A stretch of 64,000 bases of DNA from Hydractinia symbiolongicarpus (Eukaryota > Cnidaria > Hydrozoa > Anthoathecata > Hydractiniidae), in assembly GCF_029227915.1 (NCBI RefSeq), contig NC_079882.1:15078501-15142500 (forward strand), read 5' to 3'. Positions 22,795 to 36,263 of the stretch are shown here, in pieces. Every line of letters begins with the position of its first letter. The first letter of the stretch is position 1. The translations under genes were made by a program, and so were the position numbers. A model generated the notes under the pieces. It did no database searches. It was given only the letters and a program-made list of their open reading frames with translations, and was not told the origin of the DNA.

Positions 22795-25700
22795 ATGGCC
22801 TTTTGCAGTCAAATAAAGGACTCACACGTAAATCACGTGGTTCCATTTGCCTGTGCAGGTTACCATTGGCCTAGTCCTTCCAGTCTCAATGCGCTACAAC
22901 GTCCCAGGTTGTTTTCATTGGCGAAATTGCCTTACAACACCCTTAACTACGTGCACAGTCCTCTAAAGGCTGTAATATGGCCTTTTGCAGTCAAATAAAG
23001 GACTCACACGTAAATCACGTGGTTCCATTTGCCTGTGCAGGTTACCATTGGACTATTCATTCCAGTCCCAATGCGCTACAACGTCCCAAGTCGTTTTCAT
23101 TAGCGCCGTTGCCTTACAACACTCTTAACTACGTGCACAGTCCTATAAAGGCTGTAATATGGCCTTTTGCAGTCTAATAAAGGCCTCACACGTAAATCAC
23201 GTGGTTCCATTTGCCTGTGCAGGTTACCATTGGACTATTCCTTCCCGTCTCAATGCGCTACAACGTCCCCAGTCGTTTTCATTAGCGCCGTTGCCTTACA
23301 ACACTCTTAATTACGTGCACAGTCCTATAAAAGCTGTAATATGGGCTTTTGCAGCCTAATAAAGGCCTCACACGTAAGTCACGTGGTTCCATTTGCCTGT
23401 GCAGGTTACCATTGGACTATTCCTTCCAGTCTCAATGCGCTACAACGTCCCAAGTCGTTTTCATTAGCGCCGTTGCCTTACAACACTCTTAACTACGTGC
23501 ACAGTCCTATAAAGGCTGTATTATGTCCTTTTGCAGTCTAATAAAGGCCTCACACGTAAATCACGTGGTTCCATTTGCCTGTGCAGGTTACCATTGGACT
23601 ATTCCTTCCAGTCTCAATGCGTTACAACGTCCCAAGTTGTTTTCATTAGCGCCGTTCCCTTACAACAGTCTTAATTACGTTCACAGTCCTATAAAGGCTG
23701 TAATATGGCCTTTTGCAGTCTAATAAAGGCCTCACACGTAAGTCACGTGGTTCTATCTGCCTGTGCAGGTTACCATTGGCCTAGTCCTTCCAGTCTCAAT
23801 GCGCTACAACGTCCCAGGTCGTTTTCATTGGCGAAGTTGCCTTACAACAACCTTAACTACGTGCACAGTCCTCTAAAGGCTGTAATATGGCCTTTTGCAG
23901 TCAAATAAAGGACTCACACGTAAATCACGTGGTTCCATTTGCCTGTGCAGGTTACCATTGGCCTAGTCCTTCCAGTCTCAATGCGCTACAACGTCCCAGG
24001 TTGTTTTCATTGGCGAAATTGCCTTACAACACCCTTAACTACGTGCACAGTCCTCTAAAGGCTGTAATATGGCCTTTTGCAGTCAAATAAAGGACTCACA
24101 CGTAAATCACGTGGTTCCATTTGCCTGTGCAGGTTACCATTGGACTATTCATTCCAGTCTCAATGCGCTACAACGTCCCAAGTCGTTTTCATTAGCGCCG
24201 TTGCCTTACAACACTCTTAACTACGTGCACAGTCCTATAAAGGCTGTAATATGGCCTTTTGCAGTCTAATAAAGGCCTCACACGTAAATCACGTGGTTCC
24301 ATTTGCCTGTGCAGGTTACCATTGGACTATTCCTTCCCGTCTCAATGCGCTACAACGTCCCAAGTCTTTTTCATTAGCGCCGTTGCCTTACAACACTCTT
24401 AATTACGTGCACAGTCCTATAAAAGCTGTAATATTGGCTTTTGCAGCCTAATAAAGGCCTCACACGTAAGTCACGTGGTTCCATTTGCCTGTGCAGGTTA
24501 CCATTGGACTATTCCTTCCAGTCTCAATGCGCTACAACGTCCCAAGTCGTTTTCATTAGCGCCGTTGCCTTACAACACTCTTAACTACGTGCACAGTCCT
24601 ATAAAGGCTGTAATATGGCCTTTTGCAGCCTAATAAAGGCTTCACACGTAAATCACGTGGTTTCACCTGCCTGCGCAGGTTACCATTGGACTAATCGTTC
24701 CAGTCTCAATGCGCTACAACGTCCCAAGTTGTTTTCAATGGCGAAGTTACCTTAGAACACTATTAACTACGTGCACAGTCCTATAAAGGCTGTATTATGT
24801 CCTTTTGCAGTCTAATAAAGGCCTCACACGTAAATCACGTGGTTCCATTTGCCTGTGCAGGTTACCATTGGACTATTCCTTCCAGTCTCAATGCGCTACA
24901 ACGTCCCAAGTCGTTTTCATTAGCGCCGTTGCCTTACAACACTCTTAACTACGTGCACAGTCCTATAAAGGCTGTATTATGTCCTTTTGCAGTCTAATAA
25001 AGGCCTCACACGTAAATCACGTGGTTCCATTTGCCTGTGCAGGTTACCATTGGACTATTCCTTCCAGTCTCAATGCGCTACAACGTCCCAGGTCGTTTTC
25101 ATTGGCGAAGTTGCCTTACAACAACCTTAACTACGTGCACAGTCCTCTAAAGGCTGTAATATGGCCTTTTGCAGTCAAATAAAGGACTCACACGTAAATC
25201 ACGTGGTTCCATTTGCCTGTGCAGGTTACCATTGGCCTAGTCCTTCCAGTCTCAATGCGCTACAACGTCCCAGGTTGTTTTCATTGGCGAAATTGCCTTA
25301 CAACACCCTTAACTACGTGCACAGTCCTCTAAAGGCTGTAATATGGCCTTTTGCAGTCAAATAAAGGACTCACACGTAAATCACGTGGTTCCATTTGCCT
25401 GTGCAGGTTACCATTGGACTATTCATTCCAGTCTCAATGCGCTACAACGTCCCAAGTCGTTTTCATTAGCGCCGTTGCCTTACAACACTCTTAACTACGT
25501 GCACAGTCCTATAAAGGCTGTAATATGGCCTTTTGCAGTCTAATAAAGGCCTCACACGTAAATCACGTGGTTCCATTTGCCTGTGCAGGTTACCATTGGA
25601 CTATTCCTTCCCGTCTCAATGCGCTACAACGTCCCAAGTCGTTTTCATTAGCGCCGTTACCTTACAACACTCTTAATTACGTGCACAGTCCTATAAAAGC

Positions 25701-26252
25701 TGTAATATGGGCTTTTGCCGCCTAATAAAGGCCTCACACGTAAGTCACGTGGTTCCATTTGCCTGTGCAGGTTACCATTGGACTATTCCTTCCAGTCTCA
25801 ATGCGCTACAACGTCCCAAGTCGTTTTCATTAGCGCCGTTGCCTTACAACACTCTTAACTACGTGCACAGTCCTATAAAGGCTGTAATATGGCCTTTTGC
25901 AGCCTAATAAAGGCTTCACACGTAAATCACGTGGTTTCACCTGCCTGCGCAGGTTACCATTGGACTAATCGTTCCAGTCTCAATGCGCTACAACGTCCCA
26001 AGTTGTTTTCAATGGCGAAGTTACCTTAGAACACTATTAACTACGTGCACAGTCCTATAAAGGCTGTATTATGTCCTTTTGCAGTCTAATAAAGGCCTCA
26101 CACGTAAATCACGTGGTTCCATTTGCCTGTGCAGGTTACCATTGGACTATTCCTTCCAGTCTCAATGCGCTACAACGTCCCAAGTCGTTTTCATTTGCGC
26201 CGTTGCCTTACAACAGTCTTAACTACGTTCACAGTCCTATAAAAGCTGTAAT
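22795..26252 (+). repeat. Module X tandem, spacing 6 and 7 monomers
   Basis: A block ordered as a CCCAGGTTGTTTTC monomer, a TATTCATTCCAGTC monomer, a TTCCCGTCTC monomer and an ATGGGCTTTTGC(A)GCC monomer starts at 22,795, 23,887 and 25,161, and again at 27,890. Spacings are 1,092, 1,274 and 2,729 bp. In the second copy the usual ATATGGGC reads ATATTGGC. The first copy is followed by the module Y monomers 4 and 5 (23,523-23,886), so X and Y blocks have been shuffled together. Confidence 0.8.
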
Positions 26253-26979
26253 ATGGCCTTTTGCAGTCTAATAAAGGTCTCACACGTAAGTCACGTGGTT
26301 TCACCTGTCTGCGCAGGTTACCATTGGCCTAGTCCTTCCAGTCTCAATGCGCTACAACGTCCCAATTTGTTTTCATTGGGGAAGTTGCCTTAGAACATTC
26401 TTAACTACGTGCACATTCCTATAAAGGCTGTAATTTGGCCTTTTGCAGTCTAATAAAGGCCTCACACGTAAATCACGTGGTTCCATTTGCCTGTGCAGGT
26501 TACCATTGGACTATTCCTTCCAGCCTCAATGCGCTAGAACGTCCCAAGTCGTTTTTATTAGTGCCGTTGCCTTACAACAGTCTTAACTACGTTCACAGTC
26601 CTATAAATGCTGTAATATGGCCTTTTGCAGTCTAATAAAGGTCTCACACGTAAATCACGTGGTTTCACCTGTCTGCGCAGGTTACCATTGGCCTAGTCCT
26701 TCCAGTCTCAATGCGCTACAACGTCCCAATTCGTTTTCAATGGGGAAGTTGCCTTAGAACATTCTTAACTACGTGCACATTCCTATAAAGGCTGTAATAT
26801 GGCCTTTTGCAGTCTAATAAAGGCCTCACACGTAAATCACGTGGTTCCATTTGCCTGTGCAGGTTACCATTGGACTATTCCTTCCAGTCTCAATGAGCTA
26901 CAACGTCCCAAGTCGTTTTCATTAGCGAGTTGCCTTACAACACTCTTAACTACGTGCACAGTCCTATAAAGGCTGTAAT
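26253..26979 (+). repeat. Four transition monomers
   Basis: Monomers with CCCAATTTGTTTTC and with CGCTAGAACGTCCC, matching the order at 18,792-19,155. One monomer has lost a base, reading ATTAGCGAGTTGCC near 26,922. The ATAATTTGGCC start at about 26,430 is shared with 29,164 and 29,528. Confidence 0.7.
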
Positions 26980-28799
26980 ATGGCCTTTTGTAGTCTAAAA
27001 AAGGCCTCACACGTAAATCACGTGGTTCCATTTGTCTGTGCAGGTTACCATTTGACTATTCCTTCCCGTCTCAATGCGCTACAACGTCCCAAGTCGTTTC
27101 CATTAGCGCCGTTGCCTTACAACACTCTTATCTACGTGCACAGTCCTATAAAGGCTGTAATATGGCCTTTTGCAGTCTAATAAAGGCCTCACACGTAAAT
27201 CACGTAGTTTCACCTGTCTGCACAGGTTACCATTGGCCTAGTCCTTCCAGTCTCAATGCGTTACAACGTCCCAAATCGGTTTTATTAGCGCCGTTGCCTT
27301 ACAACACTCTTAACTACGTGCACAGTCCTATAAAGGCTGTAATATGGCCTTTTGCAGCCTAATAAAGGCTTCACACGTAAATCACGTGGTTTCACCTGCC
27401 TGCGCAGGTTACCATTGGACTAATCGTTCCAGTCTCAATGCACTACAACGTCCCAAGTTTTTTTCATTGGCGAAGTTACCTTAGAACACTATTAACTACG
27501 TGCACAGTCCTATAAAGGCTGTAATATGTCCTTTTGCAGTCTAATAAAGGCCTCAGACGTAAATCACGTGGTTACATTTGCCTGTGCAGGTTACCATTGG
27601 ACTATTCCTTCCAGTCTCAATGCGTTACAACGTCCCAAGTTGTTTTCATTAGCGCCGTTGCCTTACAACAGTCTTAATTACGTTCACAGTCCTATAAAGG
27701 CTGTAATATGGCCTTTTGCAGTCTAATAAAGGCCTCACACGTAAGTCACTTGGTTCTATCTGCCTGTGCAGGTTACCATTGGCCTAGTCCTTCCAGTCTC
27801 AATGCGCTACAACGTCCCAGGTCGTTTTCATTGGCGAAGTTGCCTTACAACAACCTTAACTACGTGCACAGTCCTCTAAAGGCTGTAATATGGCCTTTTG
27901 CAGTCAAATAAAGGACTCACACGTAAATCACGTGGTTCCATTTGCCTGTGCAGGTTACCATTGGCCTAGTCCTTCCAGTCTCAATGCGCTACAACGTCCC
28001 AGGTTGTTTTCATTGGCGAAATTGCCTTACAACACCCTTAACTACGTGCACAGTCCTCTAAAGGCTGTAATATGGCCTTTTGCAGTCAAATAGAGGACTC
28101 ACACGTAAATCACGTGGTTCCATTTGCCTGTGCAGGTTACCATTGGACTATTCATTCCAGTCTCAATGCGCTACAACGTCCCAAGTCGTTTTCATTAGCG
28201 CCGTTGCCTTACAACACTCTTAACTACGTGCACAGTCCTATAAAGGCTCTAATATGGCCTTTTGCAGTCTAATAAAGGCCTCACACGTAAATCACGTGGT
28301 TCCATTTGCCTGTGCAGGTTACCATTGGACTATTCCTTCCCGTCTCAATGCGCTACAACGTCCCAAGTCGTTTTCATTAGCGCCGTTGCCTTACAACACT
28401 CTTAATTACGTGCACAGTCCTATGAAAGCTGTAATATGGGCTTTTGCAGCCTAATAAAGGCCTCACACGTAAGTCACGTGGTTCCATTTGCCTGTGCAGG
28501 TTACCATTAGACTATTCCTTCCAGTCTCAATGCGCTACAACGTCCCAAGTCGTTTTCATTAGCGCCGTTGCCTTACAACACTCTTAACTACGTGCACAGT
28601 CCTATAAAGGCTGTAATATGGCCTTTTGCAGCCTAATAAAGGCTTCACACGTAAATCACGTGGTTTCACCTGCCTGCGCAGGTTACCATTGGACTAATCG
28701 TTCCAGTCTCAATGCGCTACAATGTCCCAAGTTGTTTTCAATGGCGAAGTTACCTTAGAACACTATTAACTACGTGCACAGTCCTATAAAGGCTGTATT
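26980..28799 (+). repeat. Module Y copy 4 followed by module X copy 4
   Basis: 26,980-27,889 repeats module Y (offset 5,094 bp from copy 3). 27,890 onwards repeats module X, with the ATGGGC monomer at 28,436 and the GCAGCC monomer at 28,618. Private changes include CTCAGACGTAAATC at about 27,554, CAAATAGAGGACTC at about 28,088 and GCTCTAATATGG at about 28,246. Confidence 0.8.
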
Positions 28800-29891
28800 A
28801 TGTCCTTTTGCAGTCTAATAAAGGCCTCACACGTAAATCACGTGGTTCCATTTGCCTGTGCAGGTTACCATTGGACTATTCCTTCCAGTCTCAATGCGCT
28901 ACAACGTCCCAACTCGTTTTCATTTGCGCCGTTGCCTTACAACAGTCTTAACTACGTTCACAGTCCTATAAAAGCTGTAATATGGCCTCTTGCAGTCTAA
29001 TAAAGGTCTCACACGTAAGTCACGTGGTTTCACCTGTCTGCGCAGGTTACCATTGGCCTAGTCCTTCCAGTCTCAATGCGCTACAACGTCCCAATTTGTT
29101 TTCATTGGGGAAGTTGCCTTAGAACATTCTTAACTACGTGCACATTCCTATAAAGGCTGTAATTTGGCCTTTTGCAGTCTAATAAAGGCCTCACACGTAA
29201 ATCACGTGGTTCCATTTGCCTGTGCAGGTTACCATTGGACTATTCCTTCCAGTCTCAATGCGCTACAACGTCCCAACTCGTTTTCATTTGCGCCGTTGCC
29301 TTACAACAGTCTTAACTACGTTCACAGTCCTATAAAAGCTGTAATATGGCCTCTTGCAGTCTAATAAAGGTCTCACACGTAAGTCACGTGGTTGCACCTG
29401 TCTGCGCAGGTTACCATTGGCCTAGTCCTTCCAGTCTCAATGCGCTACAACGTCCCAATTTGTTTTCATTGGGGAAGTTGCCTTAGAACATTCTTAACTA
29501 CGTGCACATTCCTATAAAGGCTGTAATTTGGCCTTTTGCAGTCTAATAAAGGCCTCACACGTAAATCACATGGTTCCATTTGCCTGTGCAGGTTACCATT
29601 GGACTATTCCTTCCAGTCTCAATGCGCTACAACGTCCCAAGTCGTTTTCATTTGCGCCGTTGCCTTACAACAGTCTTAACTACGTTCACAGTCCTATAAA
29701 TGCTGTAATATGGCCTTTTGCAGTCTAATAAAGGTCTCACACGTAAATCACGTGGTTTCACCTGTCTGCGCAGGTTACCATTGGCATAGTCCTTCCAGTC
29801 TCAATGCGCTACAACGTCCCAATTCGTTTTCATTGGGGAAGTTGCCTTAGAACATTCTTAACTACGTGCACATTCCTATAAAGGCTGTAAT
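28800..29891 (+). repeat. Dimer tandem, 3 x 364 bp
   Basis: The dimers at 28,800, 29,164 and 29,528 share CATTTGCGCCGTTGCC in the first monomer and GTGCACATTCC in the second. Copies 1 and 2 also share CCCAACTCGTTTTC and ATGGCCTCTTGC; copy 3 does not. ATAATTTGGCC opens copies 2 and 3. This is a second, independent local dimer expansion. Confidence 0.85.
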
Positions 29892-31531
29892 ATGGACTTT
29901 TGCAGTCTAATAAAGGCCTCACACGTGAATCACGTGGTTCCATTTGCCTGTGCAGGTTACCATTGGACTATTCCTTCCCCAGTCTCAATGAGCTACAACG
30001 TCCCAAGTCGTTTTCATTAGCGCTGTTGCCTTACAATACTATTAACTACGTGCACAGTCCAATAAAGGCTGCAATATGGCCTTTTTCAGTCTAATAAAGG
30101 CCTCACACGTAAGTCACGTGGTTCCATTTGCCTGTGCAGGTTACCATTGGACTATTCCTTCCAGTCTCAATGCACTACAACGTCCCAAGTCGCTTTCATT
30201 AGCGCCGTTGCCTTACAACACTCTTAACTACGTGCACAGTCCTATAAAGGCTGTAATATGGCCTTTTGCAGTCTAATAAAGGCTTCACACGTAAATCACG
30301 TGGTTTCACCTGTCTGCGCAGGTTACCATTGGCCTAGTCCTTCCAGTCTCAATGCGCTACAACGTCCCAAGTCGTTTTCATTGCGGAAGTTGCCTTACAA
30401 CACTCTTAACTACGTGCACAGTCCTATAAAAGCTGTAATATGGCCTTTTGCAGCCTAATAATGGCCTCACACGTAAGTCACGTGGTTCCATTTGCCTGTG
30501 CAGGTTACCATTGGACTATTCCTTCCAATCTCAATGCGCTACAACGTCCCAAGTCGTTTTCATTAGCGCCGTTGCCTTACAACACTCTTAACTACGTGCA
30601 CAGTCCTGTAAAGGCTGTAATATGGCCTTTTGCAGTCTAATAAAGGATTCACACGTAAATCACGTGGTTTCACCTGTCTGCGCAGGTTACCATTGGCCTA
30701 GTCCTTCCAGTCTCAATGCGCTACAACGTCCCAAGTCGTTTTCATTGGGGAAGTTGCCTTGCAACACTCTCAACTACGTGCACAGTCCTATTAAGGCTGT
30801 AATATGGCCTTTCGCAGTCTAATAAAGGCCTCACACGTACATCACGTGGTACCATCTGCCTACGCAGATTACCATTGGACTGTTCCTTCCAGTCTCAATG
30901 CGCTACAATGTCCCAAGTCGATTTCATTAGCGCCGTTGCCTTACAACAGTCTTAACTACGTTCACAGTCCTATAAATGCTGTAATATGGCCTTTTGCAGT
31001 CTAATAAAGGTCTCACACGTAAATCACGTGGTTTCACCTGTCTGCGCAGGTTACCATTGGCCTAGTCCTTCCAGTCTCGATGCGCTACAACGTCCCAATT
31101 CGTTTTCATTGGGGAAGTTGCCTTAGAACATTCTTAACTACGTGCACATTCCTATAAAGGCTGTAATATGGCCTTTTGCAGTCTAATAAAGGCCTCACAC
31201 GTAAATCACGTGGCTCCATTTGCCTGCACAGGTTACCATTGGACTATTCATTCCAGTCTCAATGCGCTACAACGTCCCAAGTCGTTTTCATTAGCGCCGT
31301 TGCCTTACAACACTCTTAACTACGTGCACAGTCCTATAAAGGCTGTAATATGGCCTTTTTCAGTCTAATAAAGGTCTCACACGTAAATCACGTGGTTCCA
31401 TTTGCCTGTGCAGGTTACCATTGGACTATTCCTTCCCGTCTCAATGCGCTACAACGTCCCAAGTCGTTTTCATTAGCGCCGTTGCCTTACAACACTCTTA
31501 ACTACGTGCACAGTCCTATAAAAGCTGTAAT
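29892..31531 (+). repeat. Mixed monomers, no clear HOR
   Basis: Nine monomers of several types. The first has a two-base insertion reading CCTTCCCCAGTCTC (about 29,974-29,987), making it 184 bp. The ATCTGCCTACGCAGATTACC allele, frequent further right, is at about 30,854. The stretch marks the change from the module X/Y domain to the 26-mer domain. Confidence 0.7.
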
Positions 31532-34500
31532 ATGGCCTTTTGCAGCCTAATAATGGCCTCACACGTAAGTCACGTGGTTCCATTTGCCTGTGCAGGTTAC
31601 CATTGGACTATTCCTTCCAGTCTCAATGCGCTACAACGTCCCAAGTCGTTTTCATTAGCGCCGTTGCCTTACAACAGTCTTAACTACGTGCACAGTCCTA
31701 TAAAGGCTGTAATATGGCCTTTAGCAGTCTAATAAAAACTTCACACGTAAATCACGTGGTTTCACCTGTCTGCGCAGGTTACCATTGGCCTAGTCCTTCC
31801 AGTCTCAATGCGCTACAACGTCCCAAGTCGTTTTCATTGGGGAAGTTGCCTTACAACACTCTTAACTACGTGCACAGTCCTATAAAAGCTGTAATATGGC
31901 CTTTTGCAGCCTAATAATGGCCTCACACGTAAGTCACGTGGTTCCATTTGCCTGTGCAGGTTACCATTGGACTATTCCTTCCAGTCTCAATGCGCTACAG
32001 CGTCCCAAGTCGTTTTTATTAGCGCCGTTGCCTTACAACACTCTTAACTACGTGCACAGTCCTATAAAGGCTGTAATATGGCCTTTTGCAGTCTAATAAT
32101 GGCTTCACACGTAAATCACGTGGTTTCACCTGTCTGCGCAGGTTACCATTGGCCTAGTCCTTCCAGTCTCAATGCGCTACAACGTCCCAAGTCGTTTTCA
32201 TTGGGGAAGTTGCCTTAAAACACTCTCAACTACGTGCACAGTCCTATAAAGGCTGTAATATGGCCTTTTGCAGTCTAATAAAGGCCTCACACGTAAATCA
32301 CGTGGTTCCATCTGCCTACGCAGATTACCATTGGACTGTTCCTTCCAGTCTCAATGCGCTACAACGTCCCAAGTCGTTTTCATTAGCGCCGTTGCCTTAC
32401 AACACTCTTAGCTACGTGCACAGTCCTATAAAGGTTGTAATATGGCCTTTTGCAGTCTAATAAAGGCCTCAAACGTAAATAACGTGGTTCCATTTGCCTG
32501 TGCAGGTTACCATTGGACTATTCCTTCCCGTCTCAATGCGCTACAACGTCCCAAGTCGTTTTCATTAGCGCCGTTGCCTTACAACACTCTTAACTACGTG
32601 CACAGTCCTATAAAAGCTGTAATATGGCCTTTTGCAGCCTAATAAAGGCCTCAAACGTAAGTCACGTGGTTCCATTTGCCTGTGCAGGTTACCATTGGAC
32701 TATTCCTTCCAGTCTCAATGCGCTACAACGTCCCAAGTCGTTTTCATTAGCGCCGTTGCCTTACAACACTCTTAACTGCGTGCACAGTCCTATAAAGGCT
32801 GTAATATGGCCTTTTGCAGTCTAATAAAGGCCTCACACGTAAATCACGTGGTTTCACCTGTCTGCGCAGGTTACCATTGGACTAGTCCTTTCAGTCTCAA
32901 TGCGCTTCAACGTCCCAAGTTGTTTCCATTGGGGAAGTTGCCTTACAACACTCTTAACTACGTGCACAGTCGTATAAAGCCTGTAATATGGCCTTTTGCA
33001 GTCTAATAAAGGCCTCACACGTAAATCACGTGGTTTCACCTGCCTACGCAGATTACCATTGGACTGTTCCTTCCAGTCTCAATGCGCTACAACGTCCCAA
33101 GTCGTTTCCATTAGCGCCGTTGCCTTACAACACTCTTAACTACGTGCACAGTCCTATAATAACTATAATATGGCCTTTTGCAGCCTAATAATGGCCTCAC
33201 ACGTAAGTCACGTGGTTCCATTTGCCTGTGCAGGTTACCATAGGACTATTCCTTCCAGTCTCAATGCGCTACAACGTCCCAAGTCGTTTTCATTAGCGCC
33301 GTTGCCTTACAACACTCTTAACTACGTGCACAGTCCTATAAAGGCTGTAATATGGCCTTTTGCAGTCTAATAAAGGCTTCACATGTAAATCACGTGGTTT
33401 CACCTGTCTGTGCAGGTTACAATTGGACTATTCCTTCCAGTCTCAATGCGCTACAACGTCCCAAGTCGTTTTCATTAGCGCCGTTGCCTTACAACACTCT
33501 TACCTACGTGCACAGTCCTATAAAGGCTGTAATATGGCCTTTTGCAGTTTAATAAAGGCTTCTCACGTAAATCACGTGGTTTCACCTGTCTGCGCAAGTT
33601 ACCATTGGCCTAGTCCTTCCAGTCTCAATGCGCTACAACGTCCCAAGTCGTTTTCATTGGGGAAGTTGCCTTGCAACGCTCTCAACTACGTGCACAGTCC
33701 TATAAAGGCTGTAATATGGCCTTTTGCAGTCTAATAAAGGCCTCACACGTACATCACGTGGTTCCATCTGCCTACGCAGATTACCATTGGACTGTTCCTT
33801 CCAGTCTCAATGCGCTACAACGTCCCAAGTCGTTTTCATTAGCGCCGTTGCCTTACAACACTCTTAGCTACGTGCACAGTCCTATAAAGGCTGTAATATG
33901 GCCTTTAGCAGTCTAATAAAAACTTCACACGTAAATCACGTGGTTTCACCTGTCTGCGCAGGTTACCATTGGCCTAGTCCTTCCAGTCTCAATGCGCTAC
34001 AACGTCCCAAGTCGTTTTCATTGGGGAAGTTGCCTTACAACACTCTTAACTACGTGCACAGTCCTATAAAAGCTGTAATATGGCCTTTTGCAGCCTAATA
34101 ATGGCCTCACACGTAAGTCACGTGGTTCCATTTGCCTGTGCAGGTTACCATTGGACTATTCCTTCCAGTCTCAATGCGCTACAGCGTCCCAAGTCGTTTT
34201 TATTAGCGCCGTTGCCTTACAACACTCTTAACTACGTGCACAGTCCTATAAAGGCTGTAATATGGCCTTTTGCAGTCTAATAATGGCTTCACACGTAAAT
34301 CACGTGGTTTCACCTGTCTGCGCAGGTTACCATTGGCCTAGTCCTTCCAGTCTCAATGCGCTACAACGTCCCAAGTCGTTTTCATTGGGGAAGTTGCCTT
34401 AAAACACTCTCAACTACGTGCACAGTCCTATAAAGGCTGTAATATGGCCTTTTGCAGTCTAATAAAGGCCTCACACGTAAATCACGTGGTTCCATCTGCC

Positions 34501-36263
34501 TACGCAGATTACCATTGGACTGTTCCTTCCAGTCTCAATGCGCTACAACGTCCCAAGTCGTTTTCATTAGCGCCGTTGCCTTACAACACTCTTAGCTACG
34601 TGCACAGTCCTATAAAGGTTGTAATATGGCCTTTTGCAGTCTAATAAAGGCCTCAAACGTAAATCACGTGGTTCCATTTGCCTGTGCAGGTTACCATTGG
34701 ACTATTCCTTCCCGTCTCAATGCGCTACAACGTCCCAAGTCGTTTTCATTAGCGCCGTTGCCTTACAACACTCTTAACTACGTGCACAGTCCTATAAAAG
34801 CTGTAATATGGCCTTTTGCAGCCTAATAAAGGCCTCAAACGTAAGTCACGTGGTTCCATTTGCCTGTGCAGGTTACCATTGGACTATTCCTTCCAGTCTC
34901 AATGCGCTACAACGTCCCAAGTCGTTTTCATTAGCGCCGTTGCCTTACAACACTCTTAACTGGGTGCACAGTCCTATAAAGGCTGTAATATGGCCTTTTG
35001 CAGTCTAATAAAGGCCTCACACGTAAATCACGTGGTTTCACCTGTCTGCGCAGGTTACCATTGGACTAGTCCTTTCAGTCTCAATGCGCTTCAACGTCCC
35101 AAGTTGTTTCCATTGGGGAAGTTGCCTTACAACACTCTTAACTACGTGCACAGTCGTATAAAGCCTGTAATATGGCCTTTTGCAGTCTAATAAAGGCCTC
35201 ACACGTAAATCACGTGGTTTCACCTGCCTACGCAGATTACCATTGGACTGTTCCTTCCAGTCTCAATGCGCTACAACGTCCCAAGTCGTTTCCATTAGCG
35301 CCGTTGCCTTACAACACTCTTAACTACGTGCACAGTCCTATAATAACTATAATATGGCCTTTTGCAGCCTAATAATGGCCTCACACGTAAGTCACGTGGT
35401 TCCATTTGCCTGTGCAGGTTACCATAGGACTATTCCTTCCAGTCTCAATGCGCTACAACGTCCCAAGTCGTTTTCATTAGCGCCGTTGCCTTACAACACT
35501 CTTAACTACGTGCACAGTCCTATAAAGGCTGTAATATGGCCTTTTGCAGTCTAATAAAGGCTTCACATGTAAATCACGTGGTTTCACCTGTCTGTGCAGG
35601 TTACAATTGGACTATTCCTTCCAGTCTCAATGCGCTACAACGTCCCAAGTCGTTTTCATTAGCGCCGTTGCCTTACAACACTCTTACCTACGTGCACAGT
35701 CCTATAAAGGCTGTAATATGGCCTTTTGCAGTTTAATAAAGGCTTCTCACGTAAATCACGTGGTTTCACCTGTCTGCGCAAGTTACCATTGGCCTAGTCC
35801 TTCCAGTCTCAATTCGCTACAACGTCCCAAGTCGTTTTCATTGGGGAAGTTGCCTTGCAACACTCTCAACTACGTGCACAGTCCTATAAAGGCTGTAATA
35901 TGGCCTTTTGCAGTCTAATAAAGGCCTCACACGTACATCACGTGGTTCCATCTGCCTACGCAGATTACCATTGGACTGTTCCTTCCAGTCTCAATGCGCT
36001 ACAACGTCCCAAGTCGTTTTCATTAGCGCCGTTGCCTTACAACACTCTTAGCTACGTGCACAGTCCTATAAAGGCTGTAATATGGCCTTTTGCAGTCTAA
36101 TAAAGGCTTCTCACGTAAATCACGTGGTTTCACCTGTCTGCGCAGGTTACCATTGGCCTAGTCCTTCCAGTCTCAATGCGCTACAACGTCCCAATTCGTT
36201 CTCATTGGGGAAGTTGCCTTGCAACACTCTCAACTACGTGCACAGTCCTATAAAGGCTGTAAT
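31532..36263 (+). repeat. 26-monomer super-repeat (12+14), copy 1, 4,732 bp
   Basis: Aligns with 36,264-40,995 at exactly 4,732 bp (26x182). Within each copy a 12-monomer part and a 14-monomer part share most of their order: the ATGGCCTTTAGCAGTC monomer lies at 31,714, 33,898, 36,446 and 38,630 (spacings 2,184, 2,548 and 2,184 bp). The AAATAACGTGG variant is in the 12-part of both copies and AAATCACGTGG in the 14-part of both, so the 12+14 compound was duplicated as a whole. I saw fewer than about ten differences between copies, for example AACTGGGTGC at about 34,960 against AACTGCGTGC. Confidence 0.93.

Noticed and set aside
33000-33039. Minus-strand 61-codon frames within the + array (for example 32,854-33,039, repeated at HOR distance)
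   Set aside because: Antisense reading of a particular monomer pair, copied with the HOR. No independent evidence of coding.
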